Source of the DNA: an uncultured Clostridia bacterium
GTDB lineage: Bacteria; Bacillota; Clostridia; UBA1212; UBA1255
DNA length: 64,000 nucleotides
Reading direction: 5' to 3'
Assembly (NCBI GenBank): GCA_904420095.1
Contig: CAJFUB010000020.1
Location: 1-64,000, forward strand
Part shown: in pieces, positions 53,663 through 62,522 of the stretch
Layout: every line of letters starts with the position of its first letter
Numbering within the stretch: position 1 is the stretch's first letter
Made by a program: the position numbers and the translations under genes
The notes under the pieces: generated by a model
What the model saw: only the letters and a program-made list of their open reading frames with translations
Database searches by the model: none
Told to the model about the DNA's origin: nothing

Positions 53663-55861
53663 ATGGAGTATGCGGAACAATTTCAAAAATTGGAAGAACT
53701 GCTGAAGGCGCACAATCCGGGCGTTGATCTTACCATGCTCGAAAAAGCGTTTGCGCTTGCAAGCGAAAAGCATAAAGATCAAAAACGGAAATCCGGGGAG
53801 CCCTTTATCATACACCCTGTTGCCGTAGCCACGATGCTGGCGGAAATGGACATGGACATGCCGTCCGTCATTGCGGGCATGCTGCATGACGTGGTGGAAG
53901 ACACCTCTGTCACGATTGAGGAGATTCGGGAAATCTTCGGCGACGAAATTGCGTATCTGGTAGACGGCGTAACAAAGCTGAAGCGGATTCCCACGTCTAC
54001 AAAAGAAGAGCTCCAAAACGAGAACCTGCGTAAAATGTTCCTTTCCATGGCCTCCGATATCCGCGTCATTGTGATCAAGCTTGTAGACCGCCTGCACAAT
54101 ATGCGGACACTGCAGTATGTAAACACAGACGCCCAGATTACAAAAGCGCGTGAAACGCTTGAAATTTACACGCCGCTGGCGCATCGTCTCGGTATGACAA
54201 AGATCAAATGGGAGCTCGAGGACCTGTGCTTCAAGTATCTGGAGCCGGAAGCGTACAACAGTCTTGTGACGCAGATTACTCAGCGGCGAGATCAGCAGGA
54301 GGCATATATCAAAAAAGTGCTTGACGCGATTCGCATCCGGCTGGACGAGGCCGGCATCAAAGCGTTTCTGGACGGAAGACCGAAGCATTTTTACAGCATT
54401 CACAAAAAAATGATCGCACAAAATAAAGCGCTCAATCAAATCTATGATCTCTTAGCCATCCGCGTCATCGTAGATACCGTGCAGGAATGTTATACGGTGC
54501 TTGGGATCATCCATGAAATGTATACGCCGATGCCGGGACGCTTCAAGGACTATATCGCCATGCCAAAGCCGAACATGTATCAGTCGCTCCATACCACGCT
54601 GATCGGCCCGGACGGACAGCCCTTCGAGGCGCAGATCCGAACGTGGGAGATGCATAAAACGGCAGAAATCGGAATCGCGGCGCACTGGAAATATAAAGAA
54701 GGCGGAAAGAACGGAAAAACCTCCGACTATGACGGAAAGCTGGAATGGGTAAGAAATCTGCTGGACAATCAGAGAGAAGTGGAAGATCCCGACGAATTTG
54801 TGGAAACATTCAAAATGGATCTTTTTACAGACGAGGTTTTCGTATTTACCCCGAAGGGCGACGTCAAATGCCTGCCGAAAGGCTCTACTCCGATTGACTT
54901 TGCTTATGCCATACACAGCGCCGTCGGAAACCGCATGATCGGCGCAAAAGTAAATGGCGAAATCAAGCCTCTGAACTATAAGCTTTGCACGGGGGATTTC
55001 GTGGAGATCATTACGTCTCAGTCCAACCATGGGCCCAGCAGGGATTGGCTGAACATTGTGAAAAGCTCCGAGGCAAAGAGCAAGATCCGCCAGTGGTTCA
55101 AGAAAGAATGCCGCGACGAGAACATCGAGCGGGGAAAAGAAATTATTGAGCGGGAACTAAAGAAGCAGGGCTTCCGGCACGAACAGCTTTTTAAAACGGA
55201 GTGGCTTGAGCCGATTCTCAAAAAATATAAATTTTCCTCATACGACGATCTGCTTAACGTGATCGGCTTTGGCGAGCTGAGCGCGCAGAAAATTGTCAAT
55301 ATGCTGAAGGAGGAATATCAGAAATCCATTTCCGGAAGCAAGGAGGAAGAACTGCTCGCCAAGCTGGAGGCGTCGAAAAATCCCAAAAAGGAGCGGCAAA
55401 AGCAGCATGCCTCCGATAACGGCATCATCGTAAAAGGAATCGACAACTGCCTCGTGCGTCTGTCGCGCTGCTGCAATCCCGTCCCGGGCGATTCTATCGT
55501 TGGATATATCACAAGGGGACGCGGCGTATCGGTCCATCGAACAGACTGTCCGAATATCGTCGCCATGAGCGAGCTGGAAAATCGTGTGATCGACGTGCGA
55601 TGGGCGGAAAAGAGCAAGAGCTCCTATATTGTAGACATTTCCATTAAAGCGGTCGACAACAGCAACCTGCTGCTGCAGATCGCAAAGCTCATTGCGGAAT
55701 CCAAGCTTCCGATGAAAGCGATTAATGCGCGGACGACGCGCGACCATTATGAGCTGATAGACCTGACGGTCGAAATTACGGACAGAAGCGAGCTCGACAA
55801 GCTGGCGAAAAAAATCAACGGCATGGAGAACGTCGTTGAAGTCAGCAGAACGGTTAAATAA
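53663..55861 (+). CDS. relA: Bifunctional (p)ppGpp synthetase/hydrolase
   Basis: A 732-residue Rel protein. It has an intact HD hydrolase domain (HDVVEDT and VDRLHNMRTL), the synthetase domain (GRPKHFYSIHKKM, RFKDYIAMPKPNMYQSLHT), TGS (VFTPKGDVKCLPKGSTPIDFAYAIHS), a zinc-finger-like region (RLSRCCNPVPGD) and a C-terminal ACT domain. Both activities look preserved. It starts 6 nt after recJ and is followed by the hydrolase gene. Confidence 0.95.
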   Translation: MEYAEQFQKLEELLKAHNPGVDLTMLEKAFALASEKHKDQKRKSGEPFIIHPVAVATMLAEMDMDMPSVIAGMLHDVVEDTSVTIEEIREIFGDEIAYLVDGVTKLKRIPTSTKEELQNENLRKMFLSMASDIRVIVIKLVDRLHNMRTLQYVNTDAQITKARETLEIYTPLAHRLGMTKIKWELEDLCFKYLEPEAYNSLVTQITQRRDQQEAYIKKVLDAIRIRLDEAGIKAFLDGRPKHFYSIHKKMIAQNKALNQIYDLLAIRVIVDTVQECYTVLGIIHEMYTPMPGRFKDYIAMPKPNMYQSLHTTLIGPDGQPFEAQIRTWEMHKTAEIGIAAHWKYKEGGKNGKTSDYDGKLEWVRNLLDNQREVEDPDEFVETFKMDLFTDEVFVFTPKGDVKCLPKGSTPIDFAYAIHSAVGNRMIGAKVNGEIKPLNYKLCTGDFVEIITSQSNHGPSRDWLNIVKSSEAKSKIRQWFKKECRDENIERGKEIIERELKKQGFRHEQLFKTEWLEPILKKYKFSSYDDLLNVIGFGELSAQKIVNMLKEEYQKSISGSKEEELLAKLEASKNPKKERQKQHASDNGIIVKGIDNCLVRLSRCCNPVPGDSIVGYITRGRGVSVHRTDCPNIVAMSELENRVIDVRWAEKSKSSYIVDISIKAVDNSNLLLQIAKLIAESKLPMKAINARTTRDHYELIDLTVEITDRSELDKLAKKINGMENVVEVSRTVK

Positions 55862-55878
55862 CGGACAAAGGTGATTTC

Positions 55879-56505
55879 ATGATCAGTTTTAAACGGTTTA
55901 CAGAAGGGATTTTGGGATCCAATACATATCTTGTGTGGGATTCGGAATCGAAAGAGGCAGCCCTGATTGACGCCGGCAACCGTCCCGGCCCGATTGCGGA
56001 GCTGCTGGAAGAACAAAAGCTTACCGTAAAGTACATCATTCTGACGCACGCACATTTCGATCACATTTATTATCTTCCGGAATACAGAAAGACGTTTTCC
56101 TCCGCGCAAACCGTAATTCATGAGGAGGACAATGAGCTGCTGGCAAATCCGCGCCTGAATGCGTCTACGCTGTTTGGCTCGGCACGCGTTTTTGAGAAAG
56201 CGGACCTGACGGTGCGAGAGGGAGACACGCTTCAGCTTGGAAAAGAAACGCTGAAAATCCTTTCCACGCCCGGTCATACGCCGGGGAGCATCTGCATTCT
56301 TGCTGGAACGCTGCTTTTCTCCGGAGATACGCTGTTTTATTCCGGGTTCGGACGCACGGATCTGGGTGCGGGAAGCGTGAAAGCGCTTTCCGCCTCGATT
56401 GAACGGCTTTATACGCTGCAGGAGGACATTGAAGTATATCCGGGACACGGGACGAAAACCACGATCGGACGCGAAAAATCCTGCAGTCCCTTTTTAGATT
56501 TCTGA
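55879..56505 (+). CDS. Metallo-beta-lactamase-fold hydrolase (glyoxalase II-like)
   Basis: A 208-residue protein with the zinc motif THAHFDHI, downstream His in GHTPGSICI and Asp in FSGDTLFYSGFGRTDL, and a final His in YPGHGTKT. It is of YcbL/GloB-like type, a thiolester hydrolase family; the substrate is unknown. AAAGGTGATTTC precedes the ATG. Its stop overlaps the hemZ start (TGATG). Confidence 0.9.
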   Translation: MISFKRFTEGILGSNTYLVWDSESKEAALIDAGNRPGPIAELLEEQKLTVKYIILTHAHFDHIYYLPEYRKTFSSAQTVIHEEDNELLANPRLNASTLFGSARVFEKADLTVREGDTLQLGKETLKILSTPGHTPGSICILAGTLLFSGDTLFYSGFGRTDLGAGSVKALSASIERLYTLQEDIEVYPGHGTKTTIGREKSCSPFLDF

Positions 56506-58006
56506 TGAGCGGTCCGGAAGAACGGGAACATCTTATTTATATGGGTTTTCCGGGAGAGCGCCCGCCGTACCACGTCTATGAAGCGGTACAGATCTTTAAC
56601 GACTGCGGCGCTTTTCCCGTGCTTGTACCGAACAGCGCCTCGCCGCAGGATGCTTGCGGCGATGGCTGCAGCGGAATTTGGCTTGCAAAGGACAGCGTGC
56701 GCGCTGAGATTCCTGCGTTTGAGACGGCCGGGGAGAAAATGGCGCATAAGCTGCAGAAACGGGAAATCTATAAGATTATGTGTCAGTTCACGGGGTACCA
56801 TTCTCCCTGGGGCTGCATGACCGGCGTCCGCCCTGCGAAAATTGTGAACAGCCTGCTGCGTTCCGGTATGACGCCCGACGAAGCCGTCCGGGAGCTTAAA
56901 GCATTTTATCTTGCGTCTCCGGAAAAGGCGGAGCTTGCGGTAGAAACGGCCTGCAATCAGGAGCGTTTCCTGCAGCAGCAGCGGCGGCATCCGGAGAACG
57001 TTGCGGTTTACGTCGGAATTCCGTTTTGCCCCACGCGCTGCCTGTATTGCTCCTTCCCGTCTCATCCGATCGGTAAATATGTAAAATCCGTGGATCGCTA
57101 CCTTACGCTGCTGGAGCAGGAGCTTGGTGCCGTGATCCCGGCTGTACGGAACCGTGGGCTTCGGATCGAAAGCCTTTACGTCGGCGGCGGTACGCCTACC
57201 GCGCTTGAGGAGAATCAATTCCGCACGCTGCTGAACATTCTTGTGAATGCGGTCGGAACGGAAGGTCTCGCCGAATTTTCCCTCGAGGCCGGCCGGACAG
57301 CATCACGGCGGCAAAATTAGAAGCGGCGCGAGAAGCCGGCGTAACACGCATCAGCATTAACCCGCAGACAATGAATAACGACACATTAGAGCTCATCGGC
57401 AGACGCCATACGGCGGAGGAAACGGAGCGGGCTTTTTTCCTTGCAAGAACGGCAGGCTTCTGCAATATCAATATGGATGTCATCGCGGGACTTCCCGGAG
57501 AGTCTCCTGAGGATTTTGCGGAGACGCTGAACCGAATCACCGGGCTGCGGCCCGACGCCCTCACCGTGCATACGCTGAGCGTCAAGCGCGCGGCGGATCT
57601 GAAGCGCGATGCCCGCGCCGCGATGCTCCGGCATGACGTTACGGGAAAAATGCTTTCTCTTTCTCGGATCGCTGCGCGCGAAATGGGAATGATTCCTTTC
57701 TATATGTACAGACAGAAAAATATGCTGGGAAACCATGAAAATGTTTCGTACTGCCGGCCGGGCTGCGAGAGTCCGTATAACATTCATATCATGGAAGAGG
57801 ATCAGACCATTTTCGCATTCGGAGCAGGAGGCGTCAGCAAGCTTTCCGTTCCGGGCCCGAATGCGGAGCATAATATCTTGCGCTCTTTTAACGTGAAAAG
57901 CGTCGAGGACTATCTTGCGCGCTCCGGAGAAATGGCGGAACGCAAGCTCCGCCTGCTGTCGGCGTCTCCTGATGGGCGGGATCTTACGGGAGCTTTTTCT
58001 CTTTGA
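56505..58006 (+). pseudogene. hemZ: Coproporphyrinogen III dehydrogenase-like HemZ, frameshifted
   Basis: Two frames together cover one ~500-residue radical-SAM protein. Frame 1 (56505-57320) holds the N-terminal domain and the CxxxCxxC cluster motif in CPTRCLYC, then SLYVGGGTPT. The expected EAGRPDS block is broken at 57287-57296, where the DNA has two GGCC units plus GG; one more GGCC would restore the frame. Frame 2 continues through SINPQTMN to the C-terminal end at 58006. The fault is either a slipped tetranucleotide, a real disruption or an assembly error. The protein oxidises porphyrin precursors or acts as a heme-related radical enzyme. Confidence 0.85.
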
Positions 58007-58430
58007 CCATCTGCCTGTAGTCCAAGGGCTCAAAGCCAAGACGGCGATACAGGCGTTCCGCTTTTTCGTTTCCGGGCTCCAGCTCAAGCCGGAAGCGTGA
58101 GACCGATTTGTATTCGGTCTCCAGATAGTCGAAAAATTCTTTGCCGAGACCGTTTCCCCTGAACTCTGGGGCGATATAGATTTCTTCGATCCAGAGGACC
58201 ATTCCCCCGCATTCGTGAGAATATGTCTTGGCAAGAAGCGCATAGCCGGCGGGGCGGGCATCCTGCTCGATGAGATAGCCTTCCACATATTGCTCTGAAC
58301 GCATCATTTCCTCAAATGCGTCTATATGATAAGCGTCGGGAATTGAATGCAGCACGGCGTCCGAAGCATAGAAATCCCTTGTTAAACGTAAAAAAAGCTC
58401 TTTATCTTTTCGCTCCAATTTCCGTATCAA
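57984..58430 (-). CDS. GNAT-family N-acetyltransferase
   Basis: A 148-residue protein with the acetyl-CoA-binding motif in EEIYIAPEFRGNGLGKEFFDYLE (excerpt RGNGLG) and the C-terminal motif ERLYRRLGFEPLDYRQM. Converges with and overlaps the end of the hemZ frame by 23 nt. Substrate unknown. GAACGAAATTGATACGG precedes the ATG weakly. Confidence 0.85.
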   Translation of the reverse strand: MIRKLERKDKELFLRLTRDFYASDAVLHSIPDAYHIDAFEEMMRSEQYVEGYLIEQDARPAGYALLAKTYSHECGGMVLWIEEIYIAPEFRGNGLGKEFFDYLETEYKSVSRFRLELEPGNEKAERLYRRLGFEPLDYRQMVKEKKLP

Positions 58431-58449
58431 TTTCGTTCCCTCCTGATAA

Positions 58450-59373
58450 TCAGTTGTTTAAAATATTATATTGCAGGCTGAAGGTCAGCGAAAGCTTCCG
58501 CGTTACGGCCTGCCCGTCGTTCTCATACGTTTCCGTTCCCTTCAGATTGCTTTGCTCATATCCCTCCCGAAACGGGCTGCCGCTTCCGGAGCTCTCATAT
58601 ATTTTCATTTTGCCCGTTGTTTCTCCCGTTAGATCAAATTGGATTCCGGTGTATTCGTGCTTGGCGGAGACGCTTCCGGAAAGATCGAAATCATGGGAGC
58701 TACCGGTCGCTCCATTGTATTGAAACACCGTGCTGAAATCGCAGCCATACGGAAGAATGTTTGTGGACTCGGCAGCGATTTCAGAGTCTGCCGCGATTTC
58801 CCGGAACGGAATCTGAGCGGTCATCCGTTCCATAAGAAATTTTAACGTGTCTTCGCTGAAATAATCGTAAAACGTCCGTTTGATCTGGTATCCCGTCTCG
58901 GAATGTCCGGCCTGCCGGTCCAGCGCCTCCGTCACGGTATCATACCCCTCCATTTCCGAGACGCGACCGTTTTCATCGAACTGCAGCACAAATTTTTGAT
59001 TCAAAAGAACCGAGAACGGGGTGTTTCGGAGAATATCGCGTTCGTCCGTATATGTTTGAGAGGAATCGTAGCTGAATTCCACTTCGCCGGCACCAATTTT
59101 AACTTTTATTTCCTGAATTGCAAAGGTACAGGTGTCCTTCCGGTACTCCAGCGCTGCGGAGCCGGAAATTTGTGTTAAAACCGTATTGATCACATTGGCG
59201 TCGATCTCTTCCGCGGAATTGATAACGCACTGAAACTCCAGCGTTCTGGACTGCGCGTAGGTCCACGTCCGGGAATAATCCAAACCCGAGGAGACTTCCG
59301 AGCGGCAGGAGGATAAACACAATAGGAAAAAAAACACGCTTGCGATTTGAAATAATTTTAAACGTTTTTTCAA
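58450..59373 (-). CDS. Secreted lipoprotein of unknown function
   Basis: About 307 residues with a signal sequence and lipobox LSSC (near Cys23), then a beta-rich extracytoplasmic domain. TTG at 59373 is preferred since AGGTG lies 9 nt upstream; longer frames would start before the signal peptide. No family recognised with confidence; it resembles the general LppX/DUF6612-type lipoprotein layout. Confidence 0.72.
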   Translation of the reverse strand: MKKRLKLFQIASVFFFLLCLSSCRSEVSSGLDYSRTWTYAQSRTLEFQCVINSAEEIDANVINTVLTQISGSAALEYRKDTCTFAIQEIKVKIGAGEVEFSYDSSQTYTDERDILRNTPFSVLLNQKFVLQFDENGRVSEMEGYDTVTEALDRQAGHSETGYQIKRTFYDYFSEDTLKFLMERMTAQIPFREIAADSEIAAESTNILPYGCDFSTVFQYNGATGSSHDFDLSGSVSAKHEYTGIQFDLTGETTGKMKIYESSGSGSPFREGYEQSNLKGTETYENDGQAVTRKLSLTFSLQYNILNN

Positions 59374-59507
59374 TGTAAGGTTCACCTGCCCGAGTCCGCT
59401 ATTTGTGATGCCGTTGGATCCGTCTCCCAAAACAAAAATTATTATATCAATAAAATATTATAAATACAATAAAAATCTAAAATACAGGATGATTTTCGAA
59501 TATATTT

Positions 59508-60599
59508 TCAGCGGGACGGCGCCGAAGCTGAAAAATAATTTTCCATCAAATCCAGGGCTTCTCCCAGCGTTTCTGTACCGAAAATCTGCTCCCGGACCGC
59601 AGCTGCGCCGCGGCGGCCCTTGGTATACCAAGCCAGGTGCTTTCTGAGCTCACGGATTCCGGCCTGTTCCCCTTTAAAGGAGACGGCATATTCGATATGG
59701 CGTTTTATGATCTCTAAAATCAGGGAGGGCTCTGCCTGCGGTGCTTCGCTTTGACTGAGCAGCTCGTAAAAAATCCAGGGACGCCCCAGTGCGGCTCTTC
59801 CGACCATGATCGCGTCGCAGCCCGTTTCTTCAAACATTTTGAGCGCGGTACCTGCGGAGCAAATATCTCCGTTCCCGATTACCGGAATTTTAACGGCCTG
59901 TTTAACGGAGGCGATCGAGGCCAAATTGCTGGTGCCGGAATAATATTCATCCCGGAAGCGTCCGTGAACGGTAACCGCTGCAGCGCCTCCTGCTTCTGCG
60001 GCCAGCGCTGCCTCGACGCAGCATTCTTTGCCGGTTTCGAAGCCTCTGCGGATCTTGACCGTAACAGGAAGACCGGAGGCGTCTGCAACAGCAGACACGA
60101 TGTTTTCCACAAGCGCGGGATTTGTAAGAAGTGCGCTTCCTTCTCCGTTGGCGGTAATTTTATGCATGGGACAGCCCATATTGATATCGATCGCACAGCA
60201 GCCGGAAGCCCGAAGAAGCAGGGCACTTTCCGCCATGATTTCGGGATCAGATCCGAAGAGCTGAACCGAAAGGGGCTGCTCTCGCGGGTCGGAATCCGCC
60301 AGCCGGATACTGTTGTTTCCCTTATAATGAAGGCCTTTTGCGCTGATCATCTCCGTAAAGACAAGTCCGGGCGCCGCTTGGGGTTCTCCTGCGGCCGCGC
60401 CGCATTCCTTGCAGACCAGCCGGAACGCGAGATCGGTAACGCCGGCCAGCGGCGCGAGCCAAACATTATTTTCGAGTTTCAGCGAAGTGTTTTTTCCTTT
60501 CAGGACAAGGCTGTGGATATGTCTGTGGAAAAGTTTGCGGATTTCCCTGCTTTCCTCTGTTCTATCGCGCTTTTCTATACCGCTTCTTTCAAAATTCAT
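59508..60599 (-). CDS. dusB: tRNA-dihydrouridine synthase, DusB-like
   Basis: A 363-residue flavoprotein. The FMN-barrel start LAPLAGVTDLAFR, the active-site region INMGCPMHKI (catalytic Cys), TVKIRRGF, TVHGR and VIGNGDI, plus MVGRAALGRPW, are all visible. ATG at 60599 follows AGGAAAGGAATCGAT, so the longer upstream frame is rejected. It reduces uridines in tRNA D-loops. The insertion GEPQAAPGL near residue 70 is unusual but in frame. Confidence 0.92.
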   Translation of the reverse strand: MNFERSGIEKRDRTEESREIRKLFHRHIHSLVLKGKNTSLKLENNVWLAPLAGVTDLAFRLVCKECGAAAGEPQAAPGLVFTEMISAKGLHYKGNNSIRLADSDPREQPLSVQLFGSDPEIMAESALLLRASGCCAIDINMGCPMHKITANGEGSALLTNPALVENIVSAVADASGLPVTVKIRRGFETGKECCVEAALAAEAGGAAAVTVHGRFRDEYYSGTSNLASIASVKQAVKIPVIGNGDICSAGTALKMFEETGCDAIMVGRAALGRPWIFYELLSQSEAPQAEPSLILEIIKRHIEYAVSFKGEQAGIRELRKHLAWYTKGRRGAAAVREQIFGTETLGEALDLMENYFSASAPSR

Positions 60600-60623
60600 A
60601 TCGATTCCTTTCCTAAAAGCAAG

Positions 60624-60658
60624 TGTTCCGTAATTCCGAGGCTCGAAATTACGGAACA
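60624..60658. terminator. Strong hairpin between the surface gene and dusB
   Basis: A perfect 12-bp stem (TGTTCCGTAATT 60624-60635 with AATTACGGAACA 60647-60658) with a small inner stem. On the minus strand it follows the surface-protein stop by 24 nt and is followed by CTTGCTTTT, so a terminator or attenuator ahead of dusB is likely. Confidence 0.55.
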
Positions 60659-60682
60659 GTCTAACCGAGGATTGTTTTTCTG

Positions 60683-61531
60683 TCAATGCGTTACGCTTTT
60701 CTTCTTCAAGACGGCAAATGCCGAAACAGCTGAGAAGGCGAGCAGAATTGCGTATCCAAGCTCTCCGGTATTCGGCTGCTTGCCGGGATCGACGGGCTCG
60801 GGTTCTGGCTCGGTATCGCCAGGCTCCGGCTTCTCTTCTTCCTCTTTCTCAAAGGACGCCTTTACGATTTTGGTTTCGTCTTCGCTGCGCTCGGAGATCA
60901 CAAGCCGATAGCCGTCGCCGGCGATAAACGCTTTCTCGATCGTATTGTTTGTCGTATTTCCTTCTCCGATCAGGAGATCGCCGCTCAGCTCGGCGCCGTT
61001 CACGGTAATTATGCTGTCGTTGTTCACCTTCAGCGCGTTGTTTCCGGAGGAATATGTACCGCCGTTGATCGTTACTTCGCCGCCTTTGTTCTGCACGGCC
61101 GAGCTGATTGCGGTAATGGTGCAGTCATTAATGACGACCTTGCCGCCCGTAACAAAAATTCCGTCGCAGCCGCTGGCATTGCCTTCAATTTTGATTCCCG
61201 TCGCCGTCAGACTGCCGCCTTCCGCCATAATGACGTCATTATCCGCAGCGGTCATCAGGCCCGAATGATCGGAACTGGAATCCGTGATTGTAACGGCTGC
61301 CCCCTGAATCGTAAGAGAACCTGTCCAGGTGTTTCCGTTGAGATCAATTGTATAAGTTCCGTCTGAAAGCACTGCGCTTCCCTCAATATCGCTTGCGAGC
61401 GTGTAGTCGCCCGGCGCATCGATTTCATCTGCGCTGTCGATCTCGGCGGCAAAAGCAACTGCGGAACCAAGCAGCAGCGTTAACGACATAACAGCCGCTG
61501 CGGCCGTGATTCTGAAAATTGTACCTTTCAT
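60683..61531 (-). CDS. Surface protein with beta-helix repeats and LPXTG-like anchor
   Basis: A 282-residue protein: signal peptide (1-29), a right-handed beta-helix-like region with short repeats of Gly/Asn/Thr turns (about 40-205), an acidic Glu/Pro linker, and a C-terminal sorting-type signal KQPNTGE followed by a membrane segment and the tail KKKS. QPNTG differs from LPXTG at the first residue. Cell-wall attachment by a sortase is inferred. GGAGG precedes the ATG. Confidence 0.75.
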   Translation of the reverse strand: MKGTIFRITAAAAVMSLTLLLGSAVAFAAEIDSADEIDAPGDYTLASDIEGSAVLSDGTYTIDLNGNTWTGSLTIQGAAVTITDSSSDHSGLMTAADNDVIMAEGGSLTATGIKIEGNASGCDGIFVTGGKVVINDCTITAISSAVQNKGGEVTINGGTYSSGNNALKVNNDSIITVNGAELSGDLLIGEGNTTNNTIEKAFIAGDGYRLVISERSEDETKIVKASFEKEEEEKPEPGDTEPEPEPVDPGKQPNTGELGYAILLAFSAVSAFAVLKKKSVTH

Positions 61532-61551
61532 GATTTACCTCCAAGTCTGTT

Positions 61552-61570
61552 TGATAAAATTATTTTATCA
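61552..61570 (-). promoter_or_regulatory. Palindrome at the promoter of the surface gene
   Basis: TGATAAAAT-T-ATTTTATCA is a perfect 9-bp inverted repeat. On the minus strand TTGACA about 30 nt upstream (near 61593) pairs with a TAAAAT -10 that overlaps this palindrome (spacing 16), which fits a repressor site. Confidence 0.45.
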
Positions 61571-61676
61571 TAACGAAACAATTTGTCAATATTAATTTGC
61601 CGGTAAGCAGTGGAATTTTAACGAATATATGGTAAAATATAAAAAATGTTATAATCTGTTTTCGGGAGGCAGAGAA

Positions 61677-62081
61677 ATGGGAAAAAGAAAGAAGATCCAA
61701 TATGAATATCGCTGGCAGGACAGGAAAAGGACGATTTTCGGATTGCCTCTGTCCTTTACAAAATATTCGCTTACGGACGAAAAGCTGCTGATCAAAACGG
61801 GTGTTTTAAATACGAACGAGGAAGAAATCAGACTTTACCGCATTTTGGACGTAACGCTTAAGAGGAGTCTCGGCCAGAGAATTTTCCGGGTCGGTACGAT
61901 TCATTGCTGCTCCGCAGATAAATCGACGCCGGAATTTGATATCAAGTCCGTTAAAAATCCGGAATGGGTGAAGGAAACGCTTTCGAATTTAATTGAAGAG
62001 GAACGCATGAAAAAACGGATCTCCGGGCGGGAATTTATGACGGACGATGAGGATTTCGAGCACACCGGCGATTTTGAATAG
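61677..62081 (+). CDS. Bacterial PH-domain (YdbS-like) protein
   Basis: A 134-residue soluble protein with the bPH_2 pattern: YSLTDEKLLIKTGVLNTNEEEIRLYRILDVTLKRSL and GTIHCCSADKS. GGGAGGCAGAGAA precedes the ATG at 61677. The C-terminal ~25 residues are charged. Function unknown; such domains are found in membrane-stress proteins. Confidence 0.8.
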   Translation: MGKRKKIQYEYRWQDRKRTIFGLPLSFTKYSLTDEKLLIKTGVLNTNEEEIRLYRILDVTLKRSLGQRIFRVGTIHCCSADKSTPEFDIKSVKNPEWVKETLSNLIEEERMKKRISGREFMTDDEDFEHTGDFE

Positions 62082-62130
62082 ACTAATAAATGTGAAAAGA
62101 CGGATTTCCGGAACGAAAGCGTTCTGGTCA

Positions 62131-62168
62131 GAGGAACTCCTTTTCAAGGGAGTCCCGTTTTTTTTGAA
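62131..62168 (+). terminator. Probable terminator after the PH-domain gene
   Basis: A short hairpin (ACTCC with GGAGT around an 8-nt loop) is followed by a GTTTTTTTTG tract at 62156-62165. The minus-strand frame of 103 codons over this area has no usable ribosome binding site and is not supported. Confidence 0.55.
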
Positions 62169-62273
62169 AAGATATTTCGCTTTGGAAGAAATGGAAGCAG
62201 AAAAACATCTCCCAAGCGTACAGCACAGCGGAGCTGCATGAAATTGTATCCTGTGATATCATAATACAAATTG

Positions 62274-62458
62274 GGAGGTGATCCCTGCTGCTCCGCACTA
62301 TTAACGCGCAGAAAAAGCCTCTGGCGGCTCGGATTTTTCTGAGAAAGGCTTGCGATTCAGCAACCGATGAAAACGCCGGCAAAGCCGGGGCCTCCTTCAG
62401 GAAACAGCAGCTCTGGTTAAGCGGTAAAATTATGAGCATAAGAAAAAATAAAAAATAA
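62274..62458 (+). other. Perfect anti-16S element followed by a start-less 57-codon frame
   Basis: GGAGGTGATCC at 62274-62284 is complementary over 11 nt to the 3' end of bacterial 16S rRNA. The frame that follows (CTG at 62285 to TAA at 62456-62458) encodes 57 basic residues rich in Lys/Arg but has no ATG, GTG or TTG start at the right distance. It may be a leader peptide, a gene with a CTG start, or a remnant. A GCCGGC-type hairpin lies inside (near 62373-62390). Confidence 0.5.
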
Positions 62459-62522
62459 TTTACGATTCACCCAATAAATGAGAAGCTTCTGACACTTTCC
62501 AGTCGAAAGGCAGGTGAGAATA

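Noticed and set aside
62128-62439. 103-codon minus-strand frame between the PH-domain and sigma-like genes
   Set aside because: It overlaps the terminator and anti-16S element, has no ribosome binding site, and reads as a shadow.
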